From: Pseudomonadota bacterium
GTDB lineage: Bacteria; Pseudomonadota; Gammaproteobacteria; Steroidobacterales; Steroidobacteraceae
DNA: 64,000 nt
Assembly: GCA_023433705.1 (NCBI GenBank)
Contig: JAEYUC010000014.1
Span: 62,001-126,000 of the forward strand
Reading direction: 5' to 3'
Positions 25,516 to 34,696 of the stretch are shown in pieces. Every line of letters begins with the position of its first letter. Within the stretch, counting starts at the first letter, position 1. A program made the position numbers and the translations under genes. Under the pieces are notes generated by a model, which saw only the letters and a list, made by a program, of their open reading frames with translations, did no database searches and was not told the DNA's origin.

Positions 25516-25562
25516 CGTGAATAAAGAGCGCGCATGGTGCATAAAAATGCATTAGCCGTCAA
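25516..25562 (-). promoter_or_regulatory. Tandem ARG boxes and promoter of the argR-argH operon
   Basis: The upstream box contains the perfect palindrome TGCATAAAAATGCA (25538-25551), close to the ArgR consensus TGAATWWWWATTCA. A weaker second box, TGAATAAAGAGCGC (25518-25531), is spaced so that the two 18-bp sites are separated by two bases, as in E. coli pairs. On the minus strand a -35 element TTGACG (25557-25562) lies beside the first box; the -10 (CACCAT) is weak. Repressor binding would cover the promoter. Confidence 0.75.
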
Positions 25563-25612
25563 TGAAAATATTGCCGTTCCGGGAGGTGCTCCCCGTCCGG
25601 GACGGAAAGGGA

Positions 25613-25918
25613 TCAGAGGTCGGGCGGCAATGCATGGGCGGCGCCCGAACCCACCACGGTCGTCCATTCGCGCACCACCCACTTCGTGACCAGGCCGCCC
25701 GTCACGTATGGGTCTTCCGTCGCGAACTGCTCGACGACCGCGGGCGAGGGCGCCGAAAAGAACAGGGCCGCACCGTCCACCGGGTTGGCGAATGCGCCGG
25801 CGAGCAGGAGCTCGCCGCGCTCGACCGCGGCCCGCGCATGTCGGATATGAGCGCCGCGAAACCGGGGACGGCGCTCGAGTACGTCGGGCACATATGTATA
25901 GAAAAGAAGATAGTGCAT
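25613..25918 (-). CDS. YciI family protein
   Basis: A 101-residue protein of the YciI/DGPF ferredoxin-like family: MHYLLFYTYVPDVLERRPRFRGAHI, GELLLAGAFANPVDGAALFF, and FATEDPYVTGGLVTKWVVREW, with the conserved His (HIRHA) and Asp. Members are small dimers with suspected dehalogenase-like or hydrolase activity, mostly uncharacterised. Start is the MHYLLF Met, which matches the family N terminus. Divergent from the YiiX-like gene, 27 bases between starts. Confidence 0.85.
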   Translation of the reverse strand: MHYLLFYTYVPDVLERRPRFRGAHIRHARAAVERGELLLAGAFANPVDGAALFFSAPSPAVVEQFATEDPYVTGGLVTKWVVREWTTVVGSGAAHALPPDL

Positions 25919-25945
25919 GGCGCCTCCGGGCCGGGCAGGGCGCGC

Positions 25946-26575
25946 ATGATATTTCAGCGCTATGCTGGACGCGTGCGAATTCACGTCCTGCTGGCGCTCG
26001 CTATCGTCGTGTTCTTCGGTGCTGCGGCTCACCCGGTGGCCGCACCGACGCTGCGCGACGGCGACATCATTTTTCAGACCTCCCGTTCGTCGCAGAGCGT
26101 CGCGATCCAGCGCGCGACCCATTCGCCCTGGAGCCACATGGGCGTGATCATCCACCGGGATGGCAAGCCTTACGTGTTCGAAGCCATCGCGACCGTACGT
26201 TACACGCCGCTCGATAAGTGGATCGCGCGTGGCCAGGAAGGACACTTCGTCCTGAAGCGGCTCGCGGGTGGATTGACGAAGGAGCAGGCCGGAAAACTGC
26301 GCCGCGAAGCGAGCGCCTACGAAGGTAAACCCTATGACCTGTATTTCGAATGGTCGGACGAGCGAATCTACTGCTCCGAACTCGTCTGGAAGATGTACGC
26401 GCGTGCGCTCGGCGTAGAGCTCGGCGAGCGCCAGAAGTTGCGGGAATTCGACCTCACCGACAACGCGGTGCGCGCCAAGATGCGCGAGCGTTACGGTAGT
26501 TCGGTGCCGCTCGGAGAACCGGTCATATCGCCCGCGGCCATGTTTTCGGCGCCGGGGCTGGAGACGGTGAAGTAG
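25946..26575 (+). CDS. YiiX/YebB-like permuted NlpC/P60-fold protein
   Basis: A 209-residue exported protein. After a signal peptide (HVLLALAIVVFFGAAAHPVAA) comes the YiiX-type fold: LRDGDIIFQTSRSSQSVAIQRATHSPWSHMGVII with the catalytic His and, later, ERIYCSELVWKMY with the catalytic Cys. This is the permuted papain-like arrangement, suggesting a peptidase or amidase in the envelope. A GTG at 25973 (MRIHVLL) is an equally plausible start and gives a cleaner signal peptide. Confidence 0.83.
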   Translation: MIFQRYAGRVRIHVLLALAIVVFFGAAAHPVAAPTLRDGDIIFQTSRSSQSVAIQRATHSPWSHMGVIIHRDGKPYVFEAIATVRYTPLDKWIARGQEGHFVLKRLAGGLTKEQAGKLRREASAYEGKPYDLYFEWSDERIYCSELVWKMYARALGVELGERQKLREFDLTDNAVRAKMRERYGSSVPLGEPVISPAAMFSAPGLETVK

Positions 26576-26603
26576 CGCGGGGGAAGGCCGAGCCTCCCGG
26601 CAG

Positions 26604-27251
26604 TCAGCGCGCGTGCCGGAAGGTCAGGTTGTAGCGATACGGTCCGGTGATCGGGTGAGTGCCGGGCTTGATCGGACGCACGGCATGATATGCGAGGCGC
26701 GCCGGCCCGCCCCACACCAGCACGTCGCCGTCGGTGAGGGCGACGCCGCGTCCCCTGCCGCCGCGCACGAGGCCATAAAACGCGAAATTCGCCGGCAGTC
26801 CCAGTGAAACGGAAACGATGGGCTGCGCGAAGTTCTGTTCGTCCGCATCGCGGTGCGCCGTGAGGCGCGCACCGGCCGCGTAACGATTGACGAGGCACGC
26901 GTCCGGAACGAAGTCCGGAAAACCGCAGCGCGCCGCCGCCGCGAGAGCGAGTCGCAGGAATTCCGCGGGCATCGTGGGCCAGGCGAGCCCGGTCTGCGGA
27001 TCGAGCGAACAGTAACGATAGCCGCTGCGATCGCTGACCCAGCCGACAGGCCCGCAGTTGGTCATCGCGACCGACATCGTCTGCCCGCCGGGCGTCACGA
27101 GGTGGCGAAACGGCGCAGCGCTCGCGATTTCGTCGATCAGCGGCATCAACGTCGCGCTGTCCGCGAAGCCGCGCAGCCACGTGATGCCGTCGTCGAGACG
27201 GATCGCGTCCGCCGCCACGGAGTCGGCGAAAGGCAGCTGCAGTGTGTTCAT
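26604..27251 (-). CDS. alkB: DNA oxidative demethylase AlkB
   Basis: A 215-residue Fe(II)/2-oxoglutarate dioxygenase that repairs 1-methyladenine and 3-methylcytosine. Metal ligands are His133, Asp135 (ARLTAHRDADEQ) and His189 (RLAYHAVRP); the 2-oxoglutarate arginines are Arg206 and Arg212 in RYNLTFR; the substrate loop GYRYCSLDPQTG is present. Its ATG overlaps the tamB stop by four bases, so translation is coupled to an outer-membrane biogenesis operon rather than to ada. Confidence 0.94.
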   Translation of the reverse strand: MNTLQLPFADSVAADAIRLDDGITWLRGFADSATLMPLIDEIASAAPFRHLVTPGGQTMSVAMTNCGPVGWVSDRSGYRYCSLDPQTGLAWPTMPAEFLRLALAAAARCGFPDFVPDACLVNRYAAGARLTAHRDADEQNFAQPIVSVSLGLPANFAFYGLVRGGRGRGVALTDGDVLVWGGPARLAYHAVRPIKPGTHPITGPYRYNLTFRHAR

Positions 27252-30200
27252 TTCTCGATGGTGAAGACGAGATCCGCGGCGCGTTCCTTGCCCGCCTCGG
27301 TCTTGACGGTCCAGTGATCGTCGAGCGTGTATCTCATCTTGATCGTGTTGATCGATTCTGTCAGCGAGATTCCATAGCTGAGGTACAGGCGCGGCGAAAG
27401 GTATTTGCCGAGCACCAGCGACGTGCCGATCTGTTCGTTCGACAAGTCGAAATCCGACTCCACGCTGATGTCGGGAAGTCCGAGTTTGTTGCCGAGTTCG
27501 GAGGCCAGCAGCGCGGCCGCCTGGCCCGCGACTTCCGCGCCCGCGGTCGGAGCTCCACCGGGGCGATTCGCGTTCTGCGCGCTCTGCAGCGAACCCCCGG
27601 CGAGGATCAGCGAGACGATCTGCGACTGCGGAATCGACGGTTCCGAGAAGAACGAGAGCCGCGGCTCGCGCAGCGATCCGCGCACGTTGACGCCCGCCTT
27701 CACGTCCGGAAATTCCTTGACCGCGCGGATGTCCACGGCCGGGTCCGCGAGTAAACCGCCGCTGAAGATCAGCCGGCCGCGCTCGATGTCGAGCTTGCGT
27801 GCGAGCGCGGTGTACTGGCCGTCCTTGACCTGGAGCTCACCCGTGGCGCGAGTCGGCTCGCCGGGCAGCGTGCGTTCGGTCAGGCTGCCGGTGAGATGAC
27901 CCGTCAGGCCGTACGTGTCGATCTTCACGTTGTCGCCGAGAGTCATCGTGATCTCGCTCGTCACGCGGAACGGATCCTCGGCGACTTCCCGCGTCTCTCC
28001 GACGATCACCTCGTCCGCGGAGGGCAATACCGCGTTCGTGAGATCCGCCGGCTCGATCCGCGCCATCGGTAGTTTGACCTCGCCCTTCACGAGGATGTCG
28101 CGGCCCGAGATGTGGAAGTCCAGGTCGGGCGATGCATCGATGCGCGCCTCGGGCACGTCGACCAGCCGCAGGTCCTGTCCGTCGAGCTGGATGTCGCCGT
28201 ACGGCAGGCCCTCGCGCCACTCTATCTTTCCCGAACTCGCGAGTTTTCCCGCGCCGGCGCTCGCGGTGGAAGTGAACTCCAGGTTGTTGGACACGATGCG
28301 CGCTTCCATTTCGAGCTGTCGCAGCGCGAGATTGAGCTGGTACAGGTCCAGCTCCGCGCGGCTGAGTTTGATGACACCGCTCGCGCTCGGACGCCCGAGT
28401 GTTCCCGCGAACGAGAGATCGACGTCGAAATGGCCGCTGACGCGATCGATCTCCGGCACGTACAGAGTTATGAACCCCAATGTTCCGGTCGCCATCTGCA
28501 GCTGCCCGCGCATGGGCCAGTCGGCCATATCCGACGCACTGCGTTCGGCGCGCAGCCGGCCGACGATGAGTCCGCGCGCCGCCGCGTCGAGCCTGAGCTC
28601 GGCCCTCATGTGATCCGGCTCGCCGTTGAGCGTGAACACGCCGGATCCGAAGTGAATGATGTCGGTGCGGCCGCTTGCGAGTCGATGCTTGATGGCCGCG
28701 TCCACGAGATCGACGCGCGCCTCGCCGATGAACGGCGCGCCGCCACTGCTGCTCGCGCTCGCAGTGGCGTTGACGGTGCCCTGGTATTCGACCTTGGGTG
28801 TGAGTCCGGCCGTGAGCGTGCTGATCGGCAGGTTGAGCGCGTCCGCTCGCGCGCTCCATCCGGACGGGCCCCAATCGCCTTCGCCGCACAGCCGCGCCAC
28901 CTTGCCATGCAGGCACAGCGGATCGATCTTGAACGAGTCCGCGCTCACCACGACCGGGGTCGTCGCATCGAGCTGCAGGTTGAGATTCGCGTCGTCGTCG
29001 ATGAGCAGATTTTCGATCGCGCCTCTCCACGCGGAGTCTTCGAACTTTCCCTTGCCGCGCAGGTGGGCGGTGGTCTTGCCGGCGAAGGCGTCCACGCGAA
29101 CGAAGTTATCCGCCGCGGTCCCTTCCATGAGCAGGTTGAATTGCGAAAGTTCGCGCTCGCCGAACGCGAACCGCGAGATCGTGATATCGGCGTGCGATGC
29201 GTTCTGACCGCGCCAGTCGACGTCCACGTTCGCGGACAACTTGTCGATCTTGAGCTCGCCGTGTTCGACGCCCGATCCCTGCGCCGTGAGCTTCACCACC
29301 GGAGCTTCCGCGGTGCCGATCACGAAACCGCTGGCATTCAGACGGCCGCGGGCTCCTTCCGCGATGAGGCCGAGATTGTCCGCGTCGAGCGTGAAGTTGA
29401 GATCGAGCGCCTTCTTCGCGCCCACGTTTCCGTCGAGCACGAGCCGCGTGCTGCCCGCGCGCATCCGCAGGTTGTCGAAGGTCCAGTCCTCTCCACGTTC
29501 GAGCAGTATGCGACCGCTGCCCGATGCCGGGTTGTTGCGCAGCGTGCCGTGGAGATCGGCGACTGCGATGTCGAGGACTTCCTCGGTGTTGAAGGGCTTG
29601 CCGCGCGCGCGCAGCTTGAAATCGAGCGCGCCGCGAAAACCCGGACGCAGCCCGGACGGATCGAAGCCGGTGACGTCACCCTCGAGCGTCCAGCTTTCCT
29701 CGGGCGCCCAGCGCGCCTCGCCGACGAGTTTCGCGCTGCCGCCGAATGCGCCGAGGCCGAGGTCCGCGATACGCAGATGGTCCTTGTCGAGCGCGCCGCG
29801 CAACGCGACGCTCATGGGCGAGAGCCGCGGCACGAAGAGTTCGCCGTCCGCGGTAATCGCGTACGGCCAGACTCCTTCGAGCCGGTATTTTCCCGCGGGA
29901 CTGCCGAACAACTGTGGCGTCTCGGCCGTGAACCGGGCGGCCAGCGGCCAGCGCAGCCCGCTCCAGTCTCCGTGGAGCATCAGCTTCGGGCCGCCGTCGA
30001 CCGCCTCGATGGTGCCCTGGCCCGTCACCGTGCTGCCGGTCGCGCGATGGATCGCCGAGTAGTGAGTCGCGTTGACGACCTTGTCTTCGTAGTTGCCCTC
30101 GAACACGACGTCGAATGGGCCTGCGCCAAGTCCGGGGATCGTGAGGGGACCGCGCGCGTGGAACGCGTTCATCTCGCCGCCGACATCGAGTCTGCCGCTG

Positions 30201-31018
30201 ACGATGCCGAGCGCGCCGCCGGCTCCGAATGCGCGCAGGTCGAAGTTGTGCACGTCCGCGACGCCGGTCCAATGGAACGCCGTCGAGAGCTCGAGCAGCT
30301 CCCCTTCGAGATCGGCGCGGAAGGGCGCCTGCAGCTTGCCGGTGAGAGGGAGCCGGTCGAGGTCACCGTCGAAGCTCGCGTCGGCGCGCCACTCCGGCTG
30401 GCCTTCGATGACCATGCGCGTGGTCGCCTCGCCGCTCAGTTGCATCGGATCGGCCGCGCGCAGTTCCCCGAGCGCGCGCGCGTGCAGCACGCCGTAGACG
30501 ATGTTGCCGTCGAACACGCGGATGTACTTGTGCGCGACGATGCCGGCGCCGCTGACATCGCCGAACTCGACGCGGCGCCCGTTGGGCGCCACGATCACGA
30601 GTAGTTTGGCCTCGGCGCGTTCCGCGCCGACGCTGAGCAGTCGCGGCATGAATTTCGGCGGCGTCTGCGGGCGGTCGTGCTTCGGCTTGACGTCCACCTG
30701 CACGAGATCCGCGTACGCGCGACGCACCGAAATGCGTCCGACGAGCAGCGGCCAGAAATTCACGCGCGCCCGGCCGCCCTCGACGCGCACGTGCGTGACC
30801 TCATGATCGACGTCGACGACGCGCGCGCTGAACCCGCCGGCGATCGTGCCCTGCACGTCTTCTATCCTGAGCGTGACCTTGCCCATCTTCTCGGGCAGGC
30901 GGTTGACAGCGAATTGCAGGCCGGTTTCGGTGTAGATCACCCAGGCGAGCAGCAGGACCAGGCACAGGACGATGGATCCGAGTGCGAGCGCGCCGATCTT
31001 GAGTACGCGCTTGATCAC
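27248..31018 (-). CDS. tamB: Translocation and assembly module protein TamB
   Basis: A 1256-residue AsmA-like bridge protein. It has one N-terminal membrane helix (IGALALGSIVLCLVLLLAWVIY), a very long repetitive beta region that forms a hydrophobic groove across the periplasm, and a C-terminal TamB (DUF490) domain ending SPRLYLSYGISLTESINTIKMRYTLDDHWTVKTE-type strands. With TamA it helps outer-membrane protein assembly and phospholipid traffic. The start is GTG at 31018, forming a GTGA overlap with the tamA stop. Some Gly/Asp-rich stretches vary, as usual. Confidence 0.93.
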   Translation of the reverse strand: MIKRVLKIGALALGSIVLCLVLLLAWVIYTETGLQFAVNRLPEKMGKVTLRIEDVQGTIAGGFSARVVDVDHEVTHVRVEGGRARVNFWPLLVGRISVRRAYADLVQVDVKPKHDRPQTPPKFMPRLLSVGAERAEAKLLVIVAPNGRRVEFGDVSGAGIVAHKYIRVFDGNIVYGVLHARALGELRAADPMQLSGEATTRMVIEGQPEWRADASFDGDLDRLPLTGKLQAPFRADLEGELLELSTAFHWTGVADVHNFDLRAFGAGGALGIVSGRLDVGGEMNAFHARGPLTIPGLGAGPFDVVFEGNYEDKVVNATHYSAIHRATGSTVTGQGTIEAVDGGPKLMLHGDWSGLRWPLAARFTAETPQLFGSPAGKYRLEGVWPYAITADGELFVPRLSPMSVALRGALDKDHLRIADLGLGAFGGSAKLVGEARWAPEESWTLEGDVTGFDPSGLRPGFRGALDFKLRARGKPFNTEEVLDIAVADLHGTLRNNPASGSGRILLERGEDWTFDNLRMRAGSTRLVLDGNVGAKKALDLNFTLDADNLGLIAEGARGRLNASGFVIGTAEAPVVKLTAQGSGVEHGELKIDKLSANVDVDWRGQNASHADITISRFAFGERELSQFNLLMEGTAADNFVRVDAFAGKTTAHLRGKGKFEDSAWRGAIENLLIDDDANLNLQLDATTPVVVSADSFKIDPLCLHGKVARLCGEGDWGPSGWSARADALNLPISTLTAGLTPKVEYQGTVNATASASSSGGAPFIGEARVDLVDAAIKHRLASGRTDIIHFGSGVFTLNGEPDHMRAELRLDAAARGLIVGRLRAERSASDMADWPMRGQLQMATGTLGFITLYVPEIDRVSGHFDVDLSFAGTLGRPSASGVIKLSRAELDLYQLNLALRQLEMEARIVSNNLEFTSTASAGAGKLASSGKIEWREGLPYGDIQLDGQDLRLVDVPEARIDASPDLDFHISGRDILVKGEVKLPMARIEPADLTNAVLPSADEVIVGETREVAEDPFRVTSEITMTLGDNVKIDTYGLTGHLTGSLTERTLPGEPTRATGELQVKDGQYTALARKLDIERGRLIFSGGLLADPAVDIRAVKEFPDVKAGVNVRGSLREPRLSFFSEPSIPQSQIVSLILAGGSLQSAQNANRPGGAPTAGAEVAGQAAALLASELGNKLGLPDISVESDFDLSNEQIGTSLVLGKYLSPRLYLSYGISLTESINTIKMRYTLDDHWTVKTEAGKERAADLVFTIEK

Positions 31019-32847
31019 AACTTGGGCGAGAAGTTGAGGTGCAGGCGCGGGCCCGGCCGGCTGGCCGAACCCGGCGGAGTAGTCAGGCCCTGCGCCACGT
31101 CGATGCCGACGGACACGATCGGCAGTCGCATGCGCACGCCGAGGCCGACCGAATACATGAGCGGATCGCCGAACTGGTCGAACGCATTGCCTACGTCGCC
31201 GAACACCGCGACCGACAGGTTCTTCCACGGCAGGTCGCGGATCAGCTCGACCGAGCCGGTGACGAGGTGCTTGCCGCCGACCTTCTGGTAGGTCGTGTCA
31301 CCGTTCTCGTCGATGACGGGCTCGACCGGAGACAGGTCCTTGAAGCCGTACCCGCGCACGCTGCGGTCGCCGCCCGCGAAGAAGCGCTGCGAGGGCGCGA
31401 GATCGCTCGATTGCGAAACCGCGGTGGCGCCCAGCTCCGCGCGCAGCAGCACGTGCCATTTCGGCGCGATGTCGAACACGCGCTCGCCCTGCAGCCGGAC
31501 CTGGAGAAAGTCGGAGTCGGACCCGAGGTTCTGCGTCGAGCCGCGCAACTCGCCGTACAACGCGCGGCTCAACAACGCCTCGCCGAGATAGCCGCGCGGC
31601 ACCAGCGAAAGACTTATGCCGGGAATCAGCAGCGTCTGGCGATCGATTTCGCCCGAGGCCAGGAATTCGGACCGGGTGTCCAGCAGCTCGACGTACGTGA
31701 CGCGTTGCCAGTAGTTCGAGAACCACGGCCCGCGCACGTGCGTCACGCTGGGCGTGAAATTGATCGTCTGGTCATCGATGTCGCCGAGTCGTTCGTGTTC
31801 GCCGCTGAGCTGCAGCGTGAACTTCTCGATGGCCGGATCGCCGATCGGGACGATGTAGCGCGCGTCGATCGACTGGGAGATGGACGCCGCGCGGACTTCA
31901 GTGCGGAAGCGATGCCCGCGCCGATTCACGCGCCGGTCTTCCCACGCCGCCGTGCCACGCACCTGCGTATCGGTGCCGTAACCCACACCGAACTGGTAGC
32001 GTCGCCGGCGATTGGGCTCGGCGTTGATGTTCACGGGCACGCGCAGGTCGTCGCGATCGCGATCGCCGGGCAGCACCTCGACCGTGGAGAAATACTGGCT
32101 GTCGTCGAGCGCGAACTGCGTGCGCAGCAGTTCGGTGGCGTTGAACGGGTCGCCTTCGCCGTATCGCAGGTAGCGGCGCACCAGCGCGTCGTCGATCGTG
32201 TCCTGCGTGATCGTCGTATCGCCGAACCGGTAACGCTGGCCGCTTTCGAGCGCGATCTCGATCTCGGCGGAATACGCGCCCGGATCGACGCGCATCTCGT
32301 TGCGCGACATGCGCGCATCGAGGAAGCCGTAGTTGGTTGCGGCGCGCAGCAGCGAGCCCTTCAGCGAATCGTACTTCGCGTGGTCGAGCCGGTCGCCGAC
32401 CCGGATGGGCAACTGGCCGGTGATGTCGGTGAAGATCGGATCGTCCGCGCCCGGGCCGGTCACGCGCACATCGACCTTGACGACTTCCACGGGCTTCCCC
32501 GGAACGATCGTTATGTCGACGTGATAATCCTGCTCGTTGCGATTGCCTTCGTGCCGGACGGTCGAGGTGACGACGGGCTCGTAGAAACCGAAGGGGCGCA
32601 ACGCGTTGCGGACTTCGCGCTCGACGCGCTCCTGCAGCCGCTCGACGAACTCCGGAGACAGGTCGTCGGAATCCTTGTGCCGCTCGAGCGACAGGTGAGC
32701 GAGCACGTTCGCCCGCACGTCGTCCGCGACGCCCTGCACTTCGACCTCGATCCCCGCGTGGGCGGGCGAGGCGACGTGCGCGACGCAGAGTGCGAGGAGC
32801 GTGAGCGCGGCGAGGCGCCTGCAAGGTTTGATCTGCAACGTCGGCAT
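31015..32847 (-). CDS. tamA: Translocation and assembly module protein TamA
   Basis: A 610-residue Omp85-family protein. A signal peptide (LAALTLLALCVAHVASPAHA) is followed by three POTRA domains (about 30-270) and a 16-stranded barrel with the conserved FFAGGDRSVRGYGF (the VRGF-like motif of Omp85 lid loop), ending in LHLNFSPKL. It works with TamB, whose gene overlaps its stop. Start is MPTLQIKPCRR, which gives a normal signal sequence; the longer frame adds 24 residues without signal character. Confidence 0.93.
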   Translation of the reverse strand: MPTLQIKPCRRLAALTLLALCVAHVASPAHAGIEVEVQGVADDVRANVLAHLSLERHKDSDDLSPEFVERLQERVEREVRNALRPFGFYEPVVTSTVRHEGNRNEQDYHVDITIVPGKPVEVVKVDVRVTGPGADDPIFTDITGQLPIRVGDRLDHAKYDSLKGSLLRAATNYGFLDARMSRNEMRVDPGAYSAEIEIALESGQRYRFGDTTITQDTIDDALVRRYLRYGEGDPFNATELLRTQFALDDSQYFSTVEVLPGDRDRDDLRVPVNINAEPNRRRRYQFGVGYGTDTQVRGTAAWEDRRVNRRGHRFRTEVRAASISQSIDARYIVPIGDPAIEKFTLQLSGEHERLGDIDDQTINFTPSVTHVRGPWFSNYWQRVTYVELLDTRSEFLASGEIDRQTLLIPGISLSLVPRGYLGEALLSRALYGELRGSTQNLGSDSDFLQVRLQGERVFDIAPKWHVLLRAELGATAVSQSSDLAPSQRFFAGGDRSVRGYGFKDLSPVEPVIDENGDTTYQKVGGKHLVTGSVELIRDLPWKNLSVAVFGDVGNAFDQFGDPLMYSVGLGVRMRLPIVSVGIDVAQGLTTPPGSASRPGPRLHLNFSPKL

Positions 32848-32931
32848 GACACCGCTTTGGGCGGGAATGGCTGGAATTCTAATGAGAGTCGGCCGCGCGC
32901 GCGCGGGTTCCGGCCGCATTTTCCCGTCGAG

Positions 32932-33720
32932 TCAGCGGCGCGCGGATGCGGCGTTCAGCGAATGTTCAGTTACACCGGATATCGCGCCATCCGCATCGAA
33001 GCGCCGCTCCACGAGCGCGACTGCGCCATCGTTGCCGATGGTGAGAACGGTCGAACAGCGCGTACCGTAATTGGGATCCAGCACGAATGGCGCGGAAAGT
33101 TTTCGAGCCCATTCGGTCGGAAGTTCCGATTCCGGCAGCGTCGCGGGGTCCGCGACCTCGCGGTCCGCGAGCATCGCGAACGATCCCTCGAACAAGGCCT
33201 CTGGCCGCGGCGACTCCTGCAGCAACTGCGCGAGGCGCGCCTTCACCCGCAACAGTTTGGGCCACGGGGTATCGAGAAATTCGTTGGATAGTCCGTAGAT
33301 GCCCGGCGAAAGCGGGCGCGCGAACTGGTCGGCGCGATTCGACGCATAGCAGAGCGAGTCTTCGTCCGCGAGCAGCAGGTTGAATCCCGCATACCCTGGA
33401 GCGTCGGTCTCGATCGCCCGGAGGTATTCCCGCGCGGTCCCTTGCTGCGAGAGAAAGGCCGGGATCAGCCCGCCGCGCGATGGGGCGCTGCGCTTGCGTC
33501 GCCCGAACTCGCGGAAGTTGGTGACACTGCCGAAGCGGGCGCGGGCATCGACCGCCAGCCAGGTTCCATTTGCCTGCAGGTCGCGGCCCGCGACGATGCC
33601 GGCCGGGTCGTTCCAGGGCGCGAGCGGCGCGGTCGCGCGGGCGTGGTATTCGTCGCGATTCGCGGCGACCACGAGACGGTAGACCGGGTGGCAGCGCCAC
33701 GCCACGACTAACAAACACAT
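32932..33720 (-). CDS. NRDE family protein (TANGO2-like)
   Basis: A 262-residue protein beginning MCLLVVAWRCHPVYRLVVAANRDEYHAR, which contains the NRDE motif and the invariant Cys2 that may act as an N-terminal nucleophile. Further conserved blocks are GTWLAVDARARFGSVTNFRE and GIYGLSNEFLDTPWPKL. Bacterial members are uncharacterised; the eukaryotic homologue TANGO2 is linked to heme and lipid metabolism. It begins six bases after the nudC stop. Confidence 0.9.
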   Translation of the reverse strand: MCLLVVAWRCHPVYRLVVAANRDEYHARATAPLAPWNDPAGIVAGRDLQANGTWLAVDARARFGSVTNFREFGRRKRSAPSRGGLIPAFLSQQGTAREYLRAIETDAPGYAGFNLLLADEDSLCYASNRADQFARPLSPGIYGLSNEFLDTPWPKLLRVKARLAQLLQESPRPEALFEGSFAMLADREVADPATLPESELPTEWARKLSAPFVLDPNYGTRCSTVLTIGNDGAVALVERRFDADGAISGVTEHSLNAASARR

Positions 33721-33726
33721 GGTTGG

Positions 33727-34647
33727 TCAGCCTCCCGGCTTGCGCGCGGGCGAGTGATACCAGCGGTCGATCAGGCGAGTCGAGATCGCGCCCGGCGGCG
33801 GCAGTCCCGGCGTGCCGGAAGCGAGGTCCGCGCGCGTGAACCAGCGCGCGTCTTCGAGCTCGCCATCGTTCAGCGTTATGTCGTGAGTGCGGGCCACAGC
33901 CCGGAAGCCGAGCATGAGCGATGACGGAAACGGCCACGGCTGGGACGCCTCGTATTCGACGTCGCCCACGAGGACGCCGGTTTCCTCGGCGACTTCGCGC
34001 ACGACGGCGTCCTCGAGGCTTTCGCCCGGTTCGACGAAACCCGCGATGGTCGAATAACGACCGGGTGCCCAGGACGCCTGCCTCCCGAGCAACGCGCGCT
34101 CGCCGCTCGCGTCCGTGACCAGCACGATGATCGCCGGATCGAGGCGCGGAAAAGATTCGTTGCCGCATCCGGCGCGGCTGCATCGCAGAACGTGGCCCGC
34201 GCGCGCGGGCAGGTTGGGCGCACCGCACACGCCGCAATACCGGTGACGCGACTTCCACAGGCTCAGGGCGCGCGCGTAGGCGAGCAGCGAGGCCGAATCC
34301 GGCGCGAGCATCGGGGCCAGCGGCCGCAGCTCGCGCATCTGCGTGCCGCCCGGCAGCGCCTCGGTGGCGGACTCGTCGCGCACGTCGATCAGCACGCAGC
34401 GAGAGCCGCGGAACCAGCCTAACAACGTGAGCTGATCGTCGGATGCCGAGGCGACCAGCGTGTGATCGCCGGTGAGAAACGCGATCTCCATCGTCTCGCC
34501 GCAGGTGACGAGCTGCGCGGCGCCGAACTCGACCACGTAGCGCGTGTTCGGATCGGCGCGCGCGGCCGCGATCCAGTCCGGGTCGTTGCGCAACTCGGCG
34601 CGACGATCGAAGAAGGAGCCGCCAAACAGCGTGGGACGTACGCTCAC
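33727..34647 (-). CDS. nudC: NAD(H) pyrophosphatase / RNA decapping hydrolase NudC
   Basis: A 306-residue Nudix enzyme. A zinc ribbon (HRYCGVCGAPN, LRCSRAGCG) is followed by the Nudix box GFVEPGESLEDAVVREVAEETGV and the NudC-specific SQPWPFPSSLMLGF. It cleaves NADH to NMNH and AMP and removes NAD caps from RNA. The N-terminal domain is diverged, as is usual. Operon-like spacing with the NRDE gene. Confidence 0.94.
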   Translation of the reverse strand: MSVRPTLFGGSFFDRRAELRNDPDWIAAARADPNTRYVVEFGAAQLVTCGETMEIAFLTGDHTLVASASDDQLTLLGWFRGSRCVLIDVRDESATEALPGGTQMRELRPLAPMLAPDSASLLAYARALSLWKSRHRYCGVCGAPNLPARAGHVLRCSRAGCGNESFPRLDPAIIVLVTDASGERALLGRQASWAPGRYSTIAGFVEPGESLEDAVVREVAEETGVLVGDVEYEASQPWPFPSSLMLGFRAVARTHDITLNDGELEDARWFTRADLASGTPGLPPPGAISTRLIDRWYHSPARKPGG

Positions 34648-34696
34648 GCGGGCAAATCTACCGCACCCGGCGGCGCGCGTCCCCCGTTCGCGGGCG

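Noticed and set aside
28112..30604. Long open frame (830 codons) on the plus strand opposite tamB
   Set aside because: Composition is Arg/Ala/Glu-rich without any domain and it mirrors the codon structure of tamB, a typical antisense shadow in GC-rich DNA.
31039..33291. 750-codon plus-strand frame opposite tamA and the NRDE gene
   Set aside because: It spans two genuine genes and their intergenic gap and has no recognisable protein features.
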